Source: Sphingomonas sp. Leaf20 (lineage in GTDB: Bacteria; Pseudomonadota; Alphaproteobacteria; Sphingomonadales; Sphingomonadaceae). Taken from it: a stretch of 64,000 nt of DNA. The notes under the pieces are model-generated. The model had not been told where the DNA came from, did not search any database, and saw only the letters and a program-made list of their open reading frames with translations. The position numbers and the translations under genes were made by a program. Shown in pieces: positions 26,045 through 33,883 of the stretch. The stretch is taken from contig NZ_LMKN01000001.1 of NCBI RefSeq assembly GCF_001421535.1, positions 1,338,267 through 1,402,266 of the forward strand. Direction: 5' to 3'. Each line of letters opens with the position of its first letter. The first letter of the stretch is position 1.

Positions 26045-27016
26045 ATGACGATCGAACGGTATGTGATCGCGGCCGGTCTCGCACTCGCGGGGCCGGCCGC
26101 TTTCTTTTGTGCCCCTTCCCTGCCGGCAGACGCGGCCGCGCGCGGGTTCGACGAGAGTCGTCAGTCGGGCGTGGCCGTCGGCCAGCCGGTCACGGATCGT
26201 CCCGGCCGGACGAACGCACCTGTCGCTGCGCCGCAAGCGGCACGAGCGGCGAACCCGAGGACTAGCCAAGAGCCCGCCCGCCCAGCGGCCGGTCCAGTCC
26301 CGATCCTGTCCGTCCGCGTCGTCGCCCGTTATCCGCATGATCGCACCGCGTTCACCGAAGGGCTGTTGTGGCATGACGGGACGCTGTTCGAGAGCACGGG
26401 CAAGGAGGGGATGTCCGACGTCCGGCGCGTCCGCCTCGCCGACGGGCGGGTGCTCAAGAAGCAGGCGATCGATTCGCGTCAGTTCGGCGAGGGTCTCGCG
26501 CTGTGGAACGGCGATCTGATCAGCCTGACATGGCATGACGGCATCGCGCATCGCTGGAACGTGCGTAGCCTGACCCCCAAGGGCACGAACCGCTATAGCG
26601 GCGAAGGCTGGGGCATGACGACGCTCGGGGAGACGTTGATCCAGTCGGATGGCTCGTCGTCGCTGATCGTCCGCGATCCCACCACGCTGGCGGAACGTCG
26701 CCGCATCGCGGTGACGATCGACGGGCGTCCGGTGTCGCAGCTCAACGAGCTCGAATATGTCGACGGCGCGATCCTCGCCAATGTCTGGCAGACCGGCTTT
26801 CTCGTACGGATCGACCCCGGCACCGGCAAGGTGAACGCGATCATCGACCTGCGCCCGCTGGTCAAGGAAATCGGCGCGGCCGACCGCGATGCGGTGCCCA
26901 ACGGCATTGCCTGGGACGCCCAGCGCAAGCGGTTGTTCGTCACCGGCAAGCTGTGGCCGACGCTGTTCGAGATCACGATCGACGAGGCCGACGAGGGCAG
27001 CGCTATCCGTCGATGA
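26045..27016 (+). CDS. Glutaminyl-peptide cyclotransferase (plant-type QC family)
   Basis: The 323-residue protein has an N-terminal hydrophobic signal, an Ala/Pro-rich linker to about residue 85, then a beta-propeller-type glutamine cyclotransferase domain with YPHDRTAFTEGLLW, LFESTGKEG, QFGEGLALW and NELEYVDGAILANVW. The family converts N-terminal glutamine to pyroglutamate on exported proteins or peptides. The catalytic context is intact. Its 3' end overlaps the converging DNA ligase gene by 14 bp. Confidence 0.9.
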   Translation: MTIERYVIAAGLALAGPAAFFCAPSLPADAAARGFDESRQSGVAVGQPVTDRPGRTNAPVAAPQAARAANPRTSQEPARPAAGPVPILSVRVVARYPHDRTAFTEGLLWHDGTLFESTGKEGMSDVRRVRLADGRVLKKQAIDSRQFGEGLALWNGDLISLTWHDGIAHRWNVRSLTPKGTNRYSGEGWGMTTLGETLIQSDGSSSLIVRDPTTLAERRRIAVTIDGRPVSQLNELEYVDGAILANVWQTGFLVRIDPGTGKVNAIIDLRPLVKEIGAADRDAVPNGIAWDAQRKRLFVTGKLWPTLFEITIDEADEGSAIRR

Positions 27017-28601
27017 TCATGCGCCGCAGCGTATCGATCCGGTCCGCCTCCGCCGCGGGCTTGTCCGTCCGGATCCGCGCGATACGCGGGAAGCGCATCG
27101 CCACCCCGGACTTGTGCCGCTTCGACTCGTGCAGCGAATCGAACGCGATCTCGAGCACCATCGTCTTCTCGACCTCGCGGACGGGGCCGAAGCGGTTGAG
27201 CGTGTTCTTGCGCACGAACGAGTCAAGCATGCGCAGTTCCTCGTCGGTTATCCCCGAATACGCCTTGCCGACGGGCAGCAGTTCGCCGTCTTCGGTCCAG
27301 CATCCAAAGGTATAGTCGGAATAATAGGAGGACCGCCGACCGCTCCCGCGCTGCGCGTACATCATCACGCAGTCGGCGGTCAGCGGATCGCGTTTCCACT
27401 TGTACCACAGCCCCGCGCGGCGCCCGCCGACATAGGGCGAATCGCGCCGCTTGAGCATGACGCCCTCGATCGCCGAGTCGCGCGCCCCCGCCCGGACGAC
27501 CTCCAGCCCGGTGAAATCCTTTGCCTCGATGACCTGGCTGAGGTCGAACCGGTCGGGGTCGAGGCGCGGCATGAACGCCTCGAGCCGCGCGCGCCGGTCG
27601 GTCCAGGGAAGCGCCCGCAGATCCTCGCCATCGTCGATCAGGAGGTCGTAGACGCGGACGAAGGCGGGATAGTCGGCAAGCATCTTCGCCGACACGGTCT
27701 TGCGTCCGAGGCGCTGCTGCAACGCGTTGAAGCTCGCCGCCCCGCCACCTTCCTCGAGCGTCCCGCCTTGATGCTCGCCTTTCACGAGCAGTTCGCCGTC
27801 GATGGTCGCGGAGGTCGCAAACGCGCCCGCAATGTCGGGAAAGCTCGCGGTGACGTCGTCGCCGGTCCGGCTGTACAGGCGCGTCTGCCCGGCGACATGG
27901 ACGATCTGGACGCGGATGCCGTCCCATTTCCATTCCGCGGCATAGTCCGCGAGATCGACGCGCAGGTCCTCGAGCCCGTGTGCGAGCATGAACGGGCGAA
28001 ATACGGGGACGTCGGCCGGGGTCGGCTGCGCGCCCTCGCCCTCTGCCCAGGCGAACAGCGTCGCATAGGGAGGCGAGAGGCCGTGCCAGACCTCCTCGAC
28101 CGCATCGACGTCCAGACCGAACGTCTCCGCCAGCGCGGTCTTGGCCAGCCGCGACGAGACGCCGATCCGCAGCGCGCCCGTCGCCATCTTGAGCAAAGCG
28201 AATCGCTCCTCCGGGTCGGATTGATCGAGCATCTCGGCGAGCGCTGCCGGCGCGTCGGAACGCGAGACCTGCATGAGCCGGTCGACAACCTGCGAGATCG
28301 ACAGCGGCGGGGCCGATACCGGCGTCACCGGCTCCGGCCACAGCAATGCGACCGTCTCTGCGGTGTCGCCGACATAATCGCGGCTCATCCGGAACAGGAC
28401 GGGATCGACGCGCGCCTCGATCAGCGCGCGGATGACCGCCGACTTGATCCCGGGAATGTCGAGGTCGCCCGTCAGCGCCGCCATCGCCCAGCCCCGGTCG
28501 GGATCGGGCGTGTTGCGCAGATAATCGCCGATCAGCTTCAGCTTCGCATTGCGCGAGCGCGTGTAGGTGAGCGAGTCGAGCAGGGCGGCGAAGGCGTGCA
28601 T
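27003..28601 (-). CDS. ATP-dependent DNA ligase of the ligase-associated damage response set
   Basis: A 532-residue ATP-dependent ligase with an N-terminal DNA-binding domain (residues 1-200), the nucleotidyltransferase motif EWKWDGIRV with active-site lysine K225, IDGELLVKG, EGVMLKR and a C-terminal OB-fold containing WYKWKRD. This subgroup has been linked to cisplatin and other damage responses and is normally next to the Lhr-type helicase, MBL exonuclease and metallophosphoesterase. Here those lie 10-13 kb and 7 kb away. The gene is leftward and ends inside the 3' end of the cyclotransferase gene. Confidence 0.94.
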   Translation of the reverse strand: MHAFAALLDSLTYTRSRNAKLKLIGDYLRNTPDPDRGWAMAALTGDLDIPGIKSAVIRALIEARVDPVLFRMSRDYVGDTAETVALLWPEPVTPVSAPPLSISQVVDRLMQVSRSDAPAALAEMLDQSDPEERFALLKMATGALRIGVSSRLAKTALAETFGLDVDAVEEVWHGLSPPYATLFAWAEGEGAQPTPADVPVFRPFMLAHGLEDLRVDLADYAAEWKWDGIRVQIVHVAGQTRLYSRTGDDVTASFPDIAGAFATSATIDGELLVKGEHQGGTLEEGGGAASFNALQQRLGRKTVSAKMLADYPAFVRVYDLLIDDGEDLRALPWTDRRARLEAFMPRLDPDRFDLSQVIEAKDFTGLEVVRAGARDSAIEGVMLKRRDSPYVGGRRAGLWYKWKRDPLTADCVMMYAQRGSGRRSSYYSDYTFGCWTEDGELLPVGKAYSGITDEELRMLDSFVRKNTLNRFGPVREVEKTMVLEIAFDSLHESKRHKSGVAMRFPRIARIRTDKPAAEADRIDTLRRMIIDG

Positions 28602-28677
28602 GAAGCCTCAACGCTCGGCATGGCCGCTGCGCTCCAGGATCGCGATGGGTCGAGCGACGGGACGCCCACAACGAAAA

Positions 28678-28703
28678 AAGGCCCCCGCGTCAGCGAGGGC
28701 CTT
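28678..28703 (-). terminator. Rho-independent terminator of the DUF1328 gene
   Basis: AAGGCCC and GGGCCTT form the stem; on the leftward transcript it is followed by six T residues. It lies 41 bp past the DUF1328 stop and isolates it from the ligase gene. Confidence 0.85.
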
Positions 28704-28743
28704 CCCGTCCTTGGTCCACGGTTCGGCACCAGGCCGCACCGTG

Positions 28744-28929
28744 TCAGTCTATCGCGTTCTTGATCCCCTTGCCGGCGAGCAGGCCGAGCACGAGGAAAAC
28801 GACGAACAGCGCGATCGCGATGAAGAACAGGATCTTCGCGATGCCGATAAAGGCGCCGCCGACGCCCCCGAAGCCAAGCAGCGCGAGGACCAGGCCAATG
28901 ACGAGAAACGTGACGGCAAGCTTCAACAT
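28744..28929 (-). CDS. DUF1328 (YtjA-like) small membrane protein
   Basis: A 61-residue protein with two hydrophobic helices: [17 protein letters not shown], then [22 protein letters not shown]. The Gly-rich loop [12 protein letters not shown] between them is the DUF1328 signature. The ATG at 28929 has AGGAG seven nt upstream; an upstream TTG is less likely. Function is unknown; relatives are often stress-induced. Dps lies upstream on the same strand, but a gap of about 80 bp and its own terminator suggest separate transcription. Confidence 0.87.
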   Translation of the reverse strand: MLKLAVTFLVIGLVLALLGFGGVGGAFIGIAKILFFIAIALFVVFLVLGLLAGKGIKNAID

Positions 28930-29012
28930 GTTCAATCTCCTGTTGAAAGCTAAATCATGTTAATTCGCATCGGTTCCGGCCCGCGCTTGGGGACGCCGTC
29001 GCGGCGAGCCGA

Positions 29013-29510
29013 TCAGCCCTTGCGGCTGGCCTCGAACAGGAACCATGCGCGTTCCTCCGCGTGATCGGTCCATTCGTCGACGATCCCGCTGGTCGCATTG
29101 TCCTTGGCTTCGTCCGAGGCGTCCTTGACGACGCGGAACTGCTCGACGAGCCGCAGATTGTCCTCGCGAAGCTCGGCGAGCATCTCGGTCGGGCCGACAA
29201 AGTCCTTGTCGTTGTCCGAGATCGACTGGTGCCGCGAGATATCGCCGATCGAGCGCAGCGTCGTATTGCCCGTCTTGCGGACGCGCTCGGCGATCGCGTC
29301 GGTCACGCCGAGGATCTGCGCGGCCTGATCGTCGAGCAGCAGGTGATAGTCACGGAAGTGCGGACCCGACATGTGCCAGTGGAAATTCTTCGTCTTGAGA
29401 TACAGCGCGTAGCAATCGGCGAGCGCCGCGTTCAGCGCGTCGGCAACCGACTTGGTGCTGTTGCTGACGAGATCGGTGGGGGTGTCGAGCGCTGGGTTGG
29501 TCTTCGGCAT
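29013..29510 (-). CDS. dps: Dps-type DNA-binding ferritin-like protein
   Basis: The 165-residue protein stores iron and protects DNA under oxidative stress and starvation. The ferroxidase residues sit in NFHWHMSGPHFRDYHLLLDDQ-like sequence near residues 43-62 (two histidines, an aspartate and a glutamate-rich helix), and DEWTDHAEERAWFL forms the last helix. The N-terminal extension is short, so DNA binding may be weak. The ATG at 29510 has GGAG upstream. A near-consensus general-stress (EcfG) promoter and a perfect inverted repeat lie in the leader. Confidence 0.94.
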   Translation of the reverse strand: MPKTNPALDTPTDLVSNSTKSVADALNAALADCYALYLKTKNFHWHMSGPHFRDYHLLLDDQAAQILGVTDAIAERVRKTGNTTLRSIGDISRHQSISDNDKDFVGPTEMLAELREDNLRLVEQFRVVKDASDEAKDNATSGIVDEWTDHAEERAWFLFEASRKG

Positions 29511-29529
29511 GGGATGACTCCGATTCAAA

Positions 29530-29550
29530 GGATCGTTGCGTAAACGATCC
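29530..29550. promoter_or_regulatory. Inverted repeat in the dps leader
   Basis: GGATCGTT-N5-AACGATCC is a perfect inverted repeat with 8-bp arms, about 20 bp upstream of the dps start. It could be a protein site or a 5' leader hairpin. It overlaps the predicted -10 element of the dps promoter. Confidence 0.45.
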
Positions 29551-29567
29551 GATACACGAAACGGTCC
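29543..29567 (-). promoter_or_regulatory. EcfG-type general stress promoter candidate for dps
   Basis: Read leftwards, GGACC is followed after 16 bp by CGTT. The alphaproteobacterial EcfG consensus is GGAAC, 16-17 bp, then CGTT, so this matches with one change. Its distance to the dps start is suitable. The match is seen; use by EcfG is inferred. Confidence 0.45.
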
Positions 29568-29609
29568 GCTAAAAGGCGTACGACTTTCCGGCTCAGTCTG
29601 ATCGATGCG

Positions 29610-30176
29610 CTAGATCAGGCGAAGCGCATTGAGCGCCATGACCGCACCGGCGACGAGGAACAGCGCGCCCGTGCCCCGGCGGATCAGCGCGAGCGGCAGA
29701 CGCTGCCACCGCGACGCGCCGAGCATGACCGCGGGGATGATCACGGCCAGCGATCCGATCGTGGCGCCGATCGCGGCGAGCGCGGGGATCGTGCTCCGGG
29801 CGGCCAGCGTGAACACGATGAACTGCAGGCCGTCGCCGAACGCCAGGATGAACAGCCCGAGAACCGCGGTGGCCGCCGGGCCGATCGTCCATCCGCGCAA
29901 CGGGTCGGGGGCGGTGACCGTGAGCATCGCGCCCCCGCCCTGCAGCATCAGCGCCAGCGCAAGCATCAGCAGGCGCGCATTGGGCGTCAGCAACGGAGCG
30001 AGCATCGCGCCGCCGGCTGCGGCAAGCCCGCTCGCCGCAAGCAGCGCGATCGCCGCGGCAAGGATGACGAGCCCGGGCCTGCGATACCGGTCGGCGAGAA
30101 TTGCGGACAGCCACGCGGTCCGATCGCCACATTGCGCGAACGCGGCGGCGACCAGCGCCGCCATCAGCGCATCCAT
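29610..30176 (-). CDS. GDT1/TMEM165-like membrane protein with altered motifs
   Basis: The 188-residue protein has six hydrophobic helices in two repeated halves, as in the GDT1/TMEM165 (UPF0016) cation/proton exchangers. The ExGD(K/R)(T/S) motif is altered: the first copy reads QCGDRTA (residues 15-21) and the second FGDGLQF, so the usual glutamate is missing from both. It may have lost calcium/manganese exchange or changed specificity. The next leftward gene is separated by about 80 bp from its 3' end. The family call rests on architecture and the remaining GD residues. Confidence 0.68.
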   Translation of the reverse strand: MDALMAALVAAAFAQCGDRTAWLSAILADRYRRPGLVILAAAIALLAASGLAAAGGAMLAPLLTPNARLLMLALALMLQGGGAMLTVTAPDPLRGWTIGPAATAVLGLFILAFGDGLQFIVFTLAARSTIPALAAIGATIGSLAVIIPAVMLGASRWQRLPLALIRRGTGALFLVAGAVMALNALRLI

Positions 30177-30202
30177 GGAAACCGCATCGTCATCGGATCA
30201 GG

Positions 30203-30547
30203 TCAGGATCCCGACAGGCGTACGGAGCAAAGCGCGGCAAACGCATGGCACGCCTGCACATCCTGTCGCTCGCTGCCGATCGCGTCCTTCAGCGTCGCCA
30301 GCCAGCCATGGACGAGCGGGCCGTGTTCGCCCCGCGCCAGCGCCGAATCGATGAAATGCGCGACCGTCACCGCCGGGTTCATGCCGGCGCGGTGGGCGAT
30401 CAGGCGGATCGCGTCGACATCGGGAGCGAGATCGCAGGCGCGGGAATAAGGTGCGCGAACGTCGATCGCGGCGATCCGCGCTTCCAGATCGGCGCGGATC
30501 GGTGCCAGATCGACTGTTTCCGCGACTCGCTTGCCCGCCATCCCCAT
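30203..30547 (-). CDS. Conserved hypothetical protein (114 aa)
   Basis: A soluble, mostly helical small protein with [27 protein letters not shown] and a C-terminal [22 protein letters not shown]. The ATG at 30547 follows AAAGG by a suitable distance; a further upstream ATG has no site. I do not recognise a family; the segment '[19 protein letters not shown]' suggests a compact fold. It lies 26 bp upstream of the GDT1-like gene on the same strand, so the two may be one transcript. Confidence 0.6.
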   Translation of the reverse strand: MGMAGKRVAETVDLAPIRADLEARIAAIDVRAPYSRACDLAPDVDAIRLIAHRAGMNPAVTVAHFIDSALARGEHGPLVHGWLATLKDAIGSERQDVQACHAFAALCSVRLSGS

Positions 30548-30763
30548 GATCCCGCCTTTCGACTCCATCGTTGCATATCAGCATGCACCCCTGCCGATAA
30601 AGATGCGGTTAAATACCCGCCTCGTCGCGATTCGGGGATGATAAGGCGGCAAATACGGGCGATATGGTTGACTTGCCCGCGCGCTTGCGCCATGCGCCGC
30701 GACAGATCGGGCGGTGGCATTCGTGCTGCCGCCCTAGCATTTTCAGCCTTAAGGATTGGGCTC

Positions 30764-30931
30764 ATGGCCAAGCCGACTACCGTCAAGATCAAGCTCGTCA
30801 GCACCGCAGACACCGGCTTCTTCTACGTCACCAAGAAGAACCCGCGTACCAAGACCGAGAAGCTCTCGTTCAGCAAGTACGATCCCGTCGTGCGCAAGCA
30901 TGTCGAGTTCAAGGAAGCCAAGATCAAGTAA
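30764..30931 (+). CDS. rpmG: 50S ribosomal protein L33
   Basis: The 55-residue protein starts [20 protein letters not shown] and contains [19 protein letters not shown], the L33 signature. It has no cysteines, so it is the zinc-independent (C-minus) form. The ATG at 30764 follows AAGGA. It stands alone, with a strong terminator 48 nt downstream. Confidence 0.97.
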   Translation: MAKPTTVKIKLVSTADTGFFYVTKKNPRTKTEKLSFSKYDPVVRKHVEFKEAKIK

Positions 30932-30978
30932 TTCGCGCGACGGCGTCTGCCGTCGTTCGCATTGCATGGGACCGCAAG

Positions 30979-31006
30979 GCCGTGGGTAGCGATACCCGCG
31001 GCTTTT
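30979..31006 (+). terminator. Rho-independent terminator of rpmG
   Basis: GCCGTGGGTA and TACCCGCGGC form a 10-bp stem with one G-U pair and a GCGA loop, followed by TTTT. A smaller CGACGGC/GCCGTCG hairpin lies just upstream at 30938-30955. Confidence 0.8.
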
Positions 31007-31054
31007 GTCGTTCATCCCGCCGCCCTTCATCCGGGACCAGCGTGGCAAGATGGA

Positions 31055-31417
31055 TCAGATCAGCGCGCCGACGGCTTCCATGAAGCGGGCTAGGCTGATC
31101 GGCTTCGAAACATAGGCATCGGCGCCCGCGGCGCGGATCCGCTCCTCGTCCTCGCGCCCGGCATAGGCGGTGACCGCCATGACCGGGATCGACCGGAGCG
31201 CGTCGTCGGCCTTGAGCTCGAGGATGATCTCGTAGCCGGTCACGTGCGGCATCTGGATATCCATGATGATCAGGTCGGGGGCGAAATCGCGCGCGCGCGC
31301 GACGGCGTCCCGCCCGTCCCGCACCGGCTCGGCAAGATAGCCGTGCGCGCGCAGGAGGTCGCAGAAAAGTTTGAGGTTGAGTTCGTTGTCCTCGACAACG
31401 AGCACCTTCTTTGCCAC
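31055..31417 (-). CDS. divK: DivK-like single-domain response regulator
   Basis: A 120-residue receiver domain with no output domain. The phosphoacceptor is D53 in IIMDIQMP, the acidic pair is E9-D10, and the conserved lysine is in YVSKPIS. Sequence MAKKVLVVEDNELNLKLF matches DivK, the essential cell-cycle regulator that controls the DivJ/PleC kinases in alphaproteobacteria. The GTG at 31417 matches the family start; an ATG at 31429 would add four residues. It is divergent from the DUF3572 gene, a conserved arrangement. Confidence 0.93.
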   Translation of the reverse strand: MAKKVLVVEDNELNLKLFCDLLRAHGYLAEPVRDGRDAVARARDFAPDLIIMDIQMPHVTGYEIILELKADDALRSIPVMAVTAYAGREDEERIRAAGADAYVSKPISLARFMEAVGALI

Positions 31418-31456
31418 GCGAGCCACCATTCGTTTCGAGAAGGACCACGATAGGCA

Positions 31457-31738
31457 ATGCGCGGCGTCGATACAAATGAAGACGCCGAGGCGCTCGCGCT
31501 CCGTGCGCTGGCCTGGACCCTGGCCGAGCCCGACCGCGCGACTCGGCTGCTGTCGGTGACCGGGCTCGAGCCATCGGACCTGCGCACCCGCGCGGGCGAG
31601 ACCGCGGTGCTGGCCGCCGTACTGGGCTTTCTCGAGGCGCACGAGCCCGACATGATCGCGTGTGCCGCAGCCCTCGGGATCAAGCCAGAGACGCTCGCGC
31701 GGGCGCGGATGACGCTCGAACCGGGATATGAGTCATGA
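31457..31738 (+). CDS. DUF3572 family protein
   Basis: A 93-residue helical protein with ALALRALAWTLAEPDRATRLL near the N-terminus and AAVLGFLEAHEPDMIACAAALG near the C-terminus, the pattern of DUF3572. The family is uncharacterised and conserved beside divK in alphaproteobacteria. The start codon of the following hydrolase overlaps its stop (ATGA), so they form a two-gene unit. Confidence 0.87.
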   Translation: MRGVDTNEDAEALALRALAWTLAEPDRATRLLSVTGLEPSDLRTRAGETAVLAAVLGFLEAHEPDMIACAAALGIKPETLARARMTLEPGYES

Positions 31739-32376
31739 AGCCGCTGCTGATCAGCGATTGCGACGAAGTGCTGCTGCACATGGTCCGGCATTTCGGGACG
31801 TGGCTGGACGAGGCGCACGAGATCGACTTCTCGATCGGGCATGGCGATTTCGCGAACAGCATGACGCGTCGCGATGGCGGCCCCGCGCCGACTCGCGAGG
31901 ATATGTGGGCGCTGCTCGGGGGGTTTTTCCCGGCGGAGATGCACCGCCAGACGCTGGTGCCGCATGCGCGCGAGGCGCTGGCCCAACTCGCGGAGACGAC
32001 CGACATCGTCATCCTGACCAACCTTCAGGACCAGTGCCGCCTGCCCCGGATCGAACAGCTCGCGGCATTCGGGATCGCGCACCGCGTCGAATGCAACCAG
32101 GGCGGCAAGGGCGAGCCGGTCGCGCGGCTTGTTGCCGAATACGGGAACCCGGTGACGGTGTTCGTCGACGACCTCGCCGTGCACCATGATTCGGTCGCGC
32201 GACATGCCCCTGCGGTCCACCGCCTCCACATGATCGCCGAGCCGGTCCTTGCCGCGGCCGTGCCCAAGGCACCCGCAGCGCATGCCCGGATCGACGACTG
32301 GCGTGACGCGCACGACTGGATCGTCGCGCAGTTCGCCGCGGGCCCCAGCACGGATCCCACACCCCCGCCCGCATGA
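31735..32376 (+). CDS. HAD-like hydrolase
   Basis: The 213-residue protein begins LLISDCDEVLLHMV, the DxDxx motif of HAD phosphatases (D8, D10), with ILTNLQDQ as motif II and VFVDDLAVHHDSV as motif IV. The catalytic residues are in place. The substrate is unknown. Its overlap with the DUF3572 gene is conserved in relatives and suggests a shared role near divK, though no biochemical link is evident from the sequence. Confidence 0.85.
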   Translation: MKPLLISDCDEVLLHMVRHFGTWLDEAHEIDFSIGHGDFANSMTRRDGGPAPTREDMWALLGGFFPAEMHRQTLVPHAREALAQLAETTDIVILTNLQDQCRLPRIEQLAAFGIAHRVECNQGGKGEPVARLVAEYGNPVTVFVDDLAVHHDSVARHAPAVHRLHMIAEPVLAAAVPKAPAAHARIDDWRDAHDWIVAQFAAGPSTDPTPPPA

Positions 32377-32440
32377 CGGCAATCCGGTTGCGCGCCCCGA
32401 TATTCCCTGCGACGCTACGCGCTCAGGCAAGGGGATGGCG

Positions 32441-33847
32441 ATGCGAACAGCGTGGTTGATGACGGCGGCGATACTGACGGCACCGATGGCGGCGCCCGGG
32501 ACGGCACAGGCGCAGTCGCGACCCGACCAGAAGGCGTTCCTCGGCCTCTACAAGGAGCTGGTCGAGACCAACACGACGCTGTCGTCGGGCAGCTGCACGC
32601 AGGCGGCGGCACAGATCGGTGGGCGACTGAAGGCCGCCGGCTATGCGGATGCCGACATCACCTATTTCTCGGTCCCCGAGCATCCCAAGGACGGCGGGCT
32701 CGTCGCGGTGCTCAAGGGATCCGACGCGTCGATCAAGCCGATGCTGCTGCTCGCGCATCTCGACGTGGTCGAGGCGAAGCGAGAGGACTGGGTGCGCGAT
32801 CCCTTCACGTTGATCGAAGACGGTGGTTATTATTACGCGCGCGGCGCGGTCGACGACAAGGCGCAGGCGGCGATCTGGTCCGATGCGATGATCCGGTTCA
32901 AGACCGGCGGATACACGCCCAAGCGGACGATCAAGCTCGCGCTCACCTGCGGGGAGGAGACCACGTTCGCGTGGAACGGCGCACAGTATCTGGCCAAGGA
33001 GAAGCCCGACCTGATCGCCGCCGAATTCGCGCTCAACGAGGGCGGCGGCGGGCGGCTCGACGATACCGGCAAGCGCCAGCTGCTCGCGATCCAGATCGGC
33101 GAGAAGGCGGCGCAGAACTACACGTTCCTTGCCACCAACCCCGGCGGACACAGCTCGCAACCGACACCCGACAACGCGATCTACGAACTCGCGGACGCGG
33201 TGAAGGCGGTGCAGGGCTACGAATTCCCCGTAAGGTTCACCGATACGACCAGGGCGTTCTTCGCGGCCAGCGCCAAGGCGATGCCGGGCGCGATGGGAAC
33301 GGCAATCACCGCGCTGCTCGCCGATCCGGAGGACAAGGCGGCGGATGCGATCGTGAGCCGCGACAAGGCGATGCATTCGACGCTCAGGACGACGTGCGTG
33401 GCGACGCTGCTGAGCGCCGGGCATGCCGAGAACGCGTTGCCGCAGCGCGCGACGGCGAACATCAACTGCCGGATCTTTCCGGGCGAGACGGTGGACGGCA
33501 CGCTGGCCAAGCTGAAGGAACTCGCCGGCACGAAGGTCGCGGTGACGGCGAACCAGCCGGTACGCCCGACCGCGATCCCGCCGACGCTCGACCCGAAGAT
33601 CATGGGACCGGTGACGAAGGTCGCGGCAAAGCATTTCCGCGGCATCCCGATCCTGCCGCTGATGTCGACGGGCGCGACCGACGGGATCTTCCTCGAGGCG
33701 ATCGGCATCCCGGTCTACGGCGCGCCCGGCGTGTTCATCGACAAGGACATGGGGGGTATCCACGGCCTCAACGAACGCATCCGCGTCGAGTCGCTGTACG
33801 ACGGCCGCGACTATCTGTTCGATCTGGTGAAGGCGTTCGCGGGATGA
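32441..33847 (+). CDS. Secreted M20 family metallopeptidase
   Basis: The 468-residue protein has a signal peptide ending around TAQAQS and an M20 (dipeptidase/carboxypeptidase) fold. H106 in LLAHLDVV, D139 in ARGAVDDK, E172-E173 in LTCGEE and ALNEGGGG are metal or catalytic residues, and the later GHSSQPTPDNAI marks the lid domain. The ATG at 32441 has AAGGGG six nt upstream; the ATG at 32435 overlaps that site and is less likely. It probably acts in the periplasm on peptides. Confidence 0.92.
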   Translation: MRTAWLMTAAILTAPMAAPGTAQAQSRPDQKAFLGLYKELVETNTTLSSGSCTQAAAQIGGRLKAAGYADADITYFSVPEHPKDGGLVAVLKGSDASIKPMLLLAHLDVVEAKREDWVRDPFTLIEDGGYYYARGAVDDKAQAAIWSDAMIRFKTGGYTPKRTIKLALTCGEETTFAWNGAQYLAKEKPDLIAAEFALNEGGGGRLDDTGKRQLLAIQIGEKAAQNYTFLATNPGGHSSQPTPDNAIYELADAVKAVQGYEFPVRFTDTTRAFFAASAKAMPGAMGTAITALLADPEDKAADAIVSRDKAMHSTLRTTCVATLLSAGHAENALPQRATANINCRIFPGETVDGTLAKLKELAGTKVAVTANQPVRPTAIPPTLDPKIMGPVTKVAAKHFRGIPILPLMSTGATDGIFLEAIGIPVYGAPGVFIDKDMGGIHGLNERIRVESLYDGRDYLFDLVKAFAG

Positions 33848-33857
33848 CCGGCCGCGC

Positions 33858-33880
33858 CCCTCTCCCCTGCGGGGAGAGGG
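33858..33880. terminator. Hairpin between the convergent M20 peptidase and kup genes
   Basis: CCCTCTCCCC and GGGGAGAGGG make a perfect 10-bp stem with a TGC loop. It is placed to end both converging transcripts but has no T-tract. A longer version of the same hairpin occurs at 49766-49788. Confidence 0.6.
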
Positions 33881-33883
33881 CGG

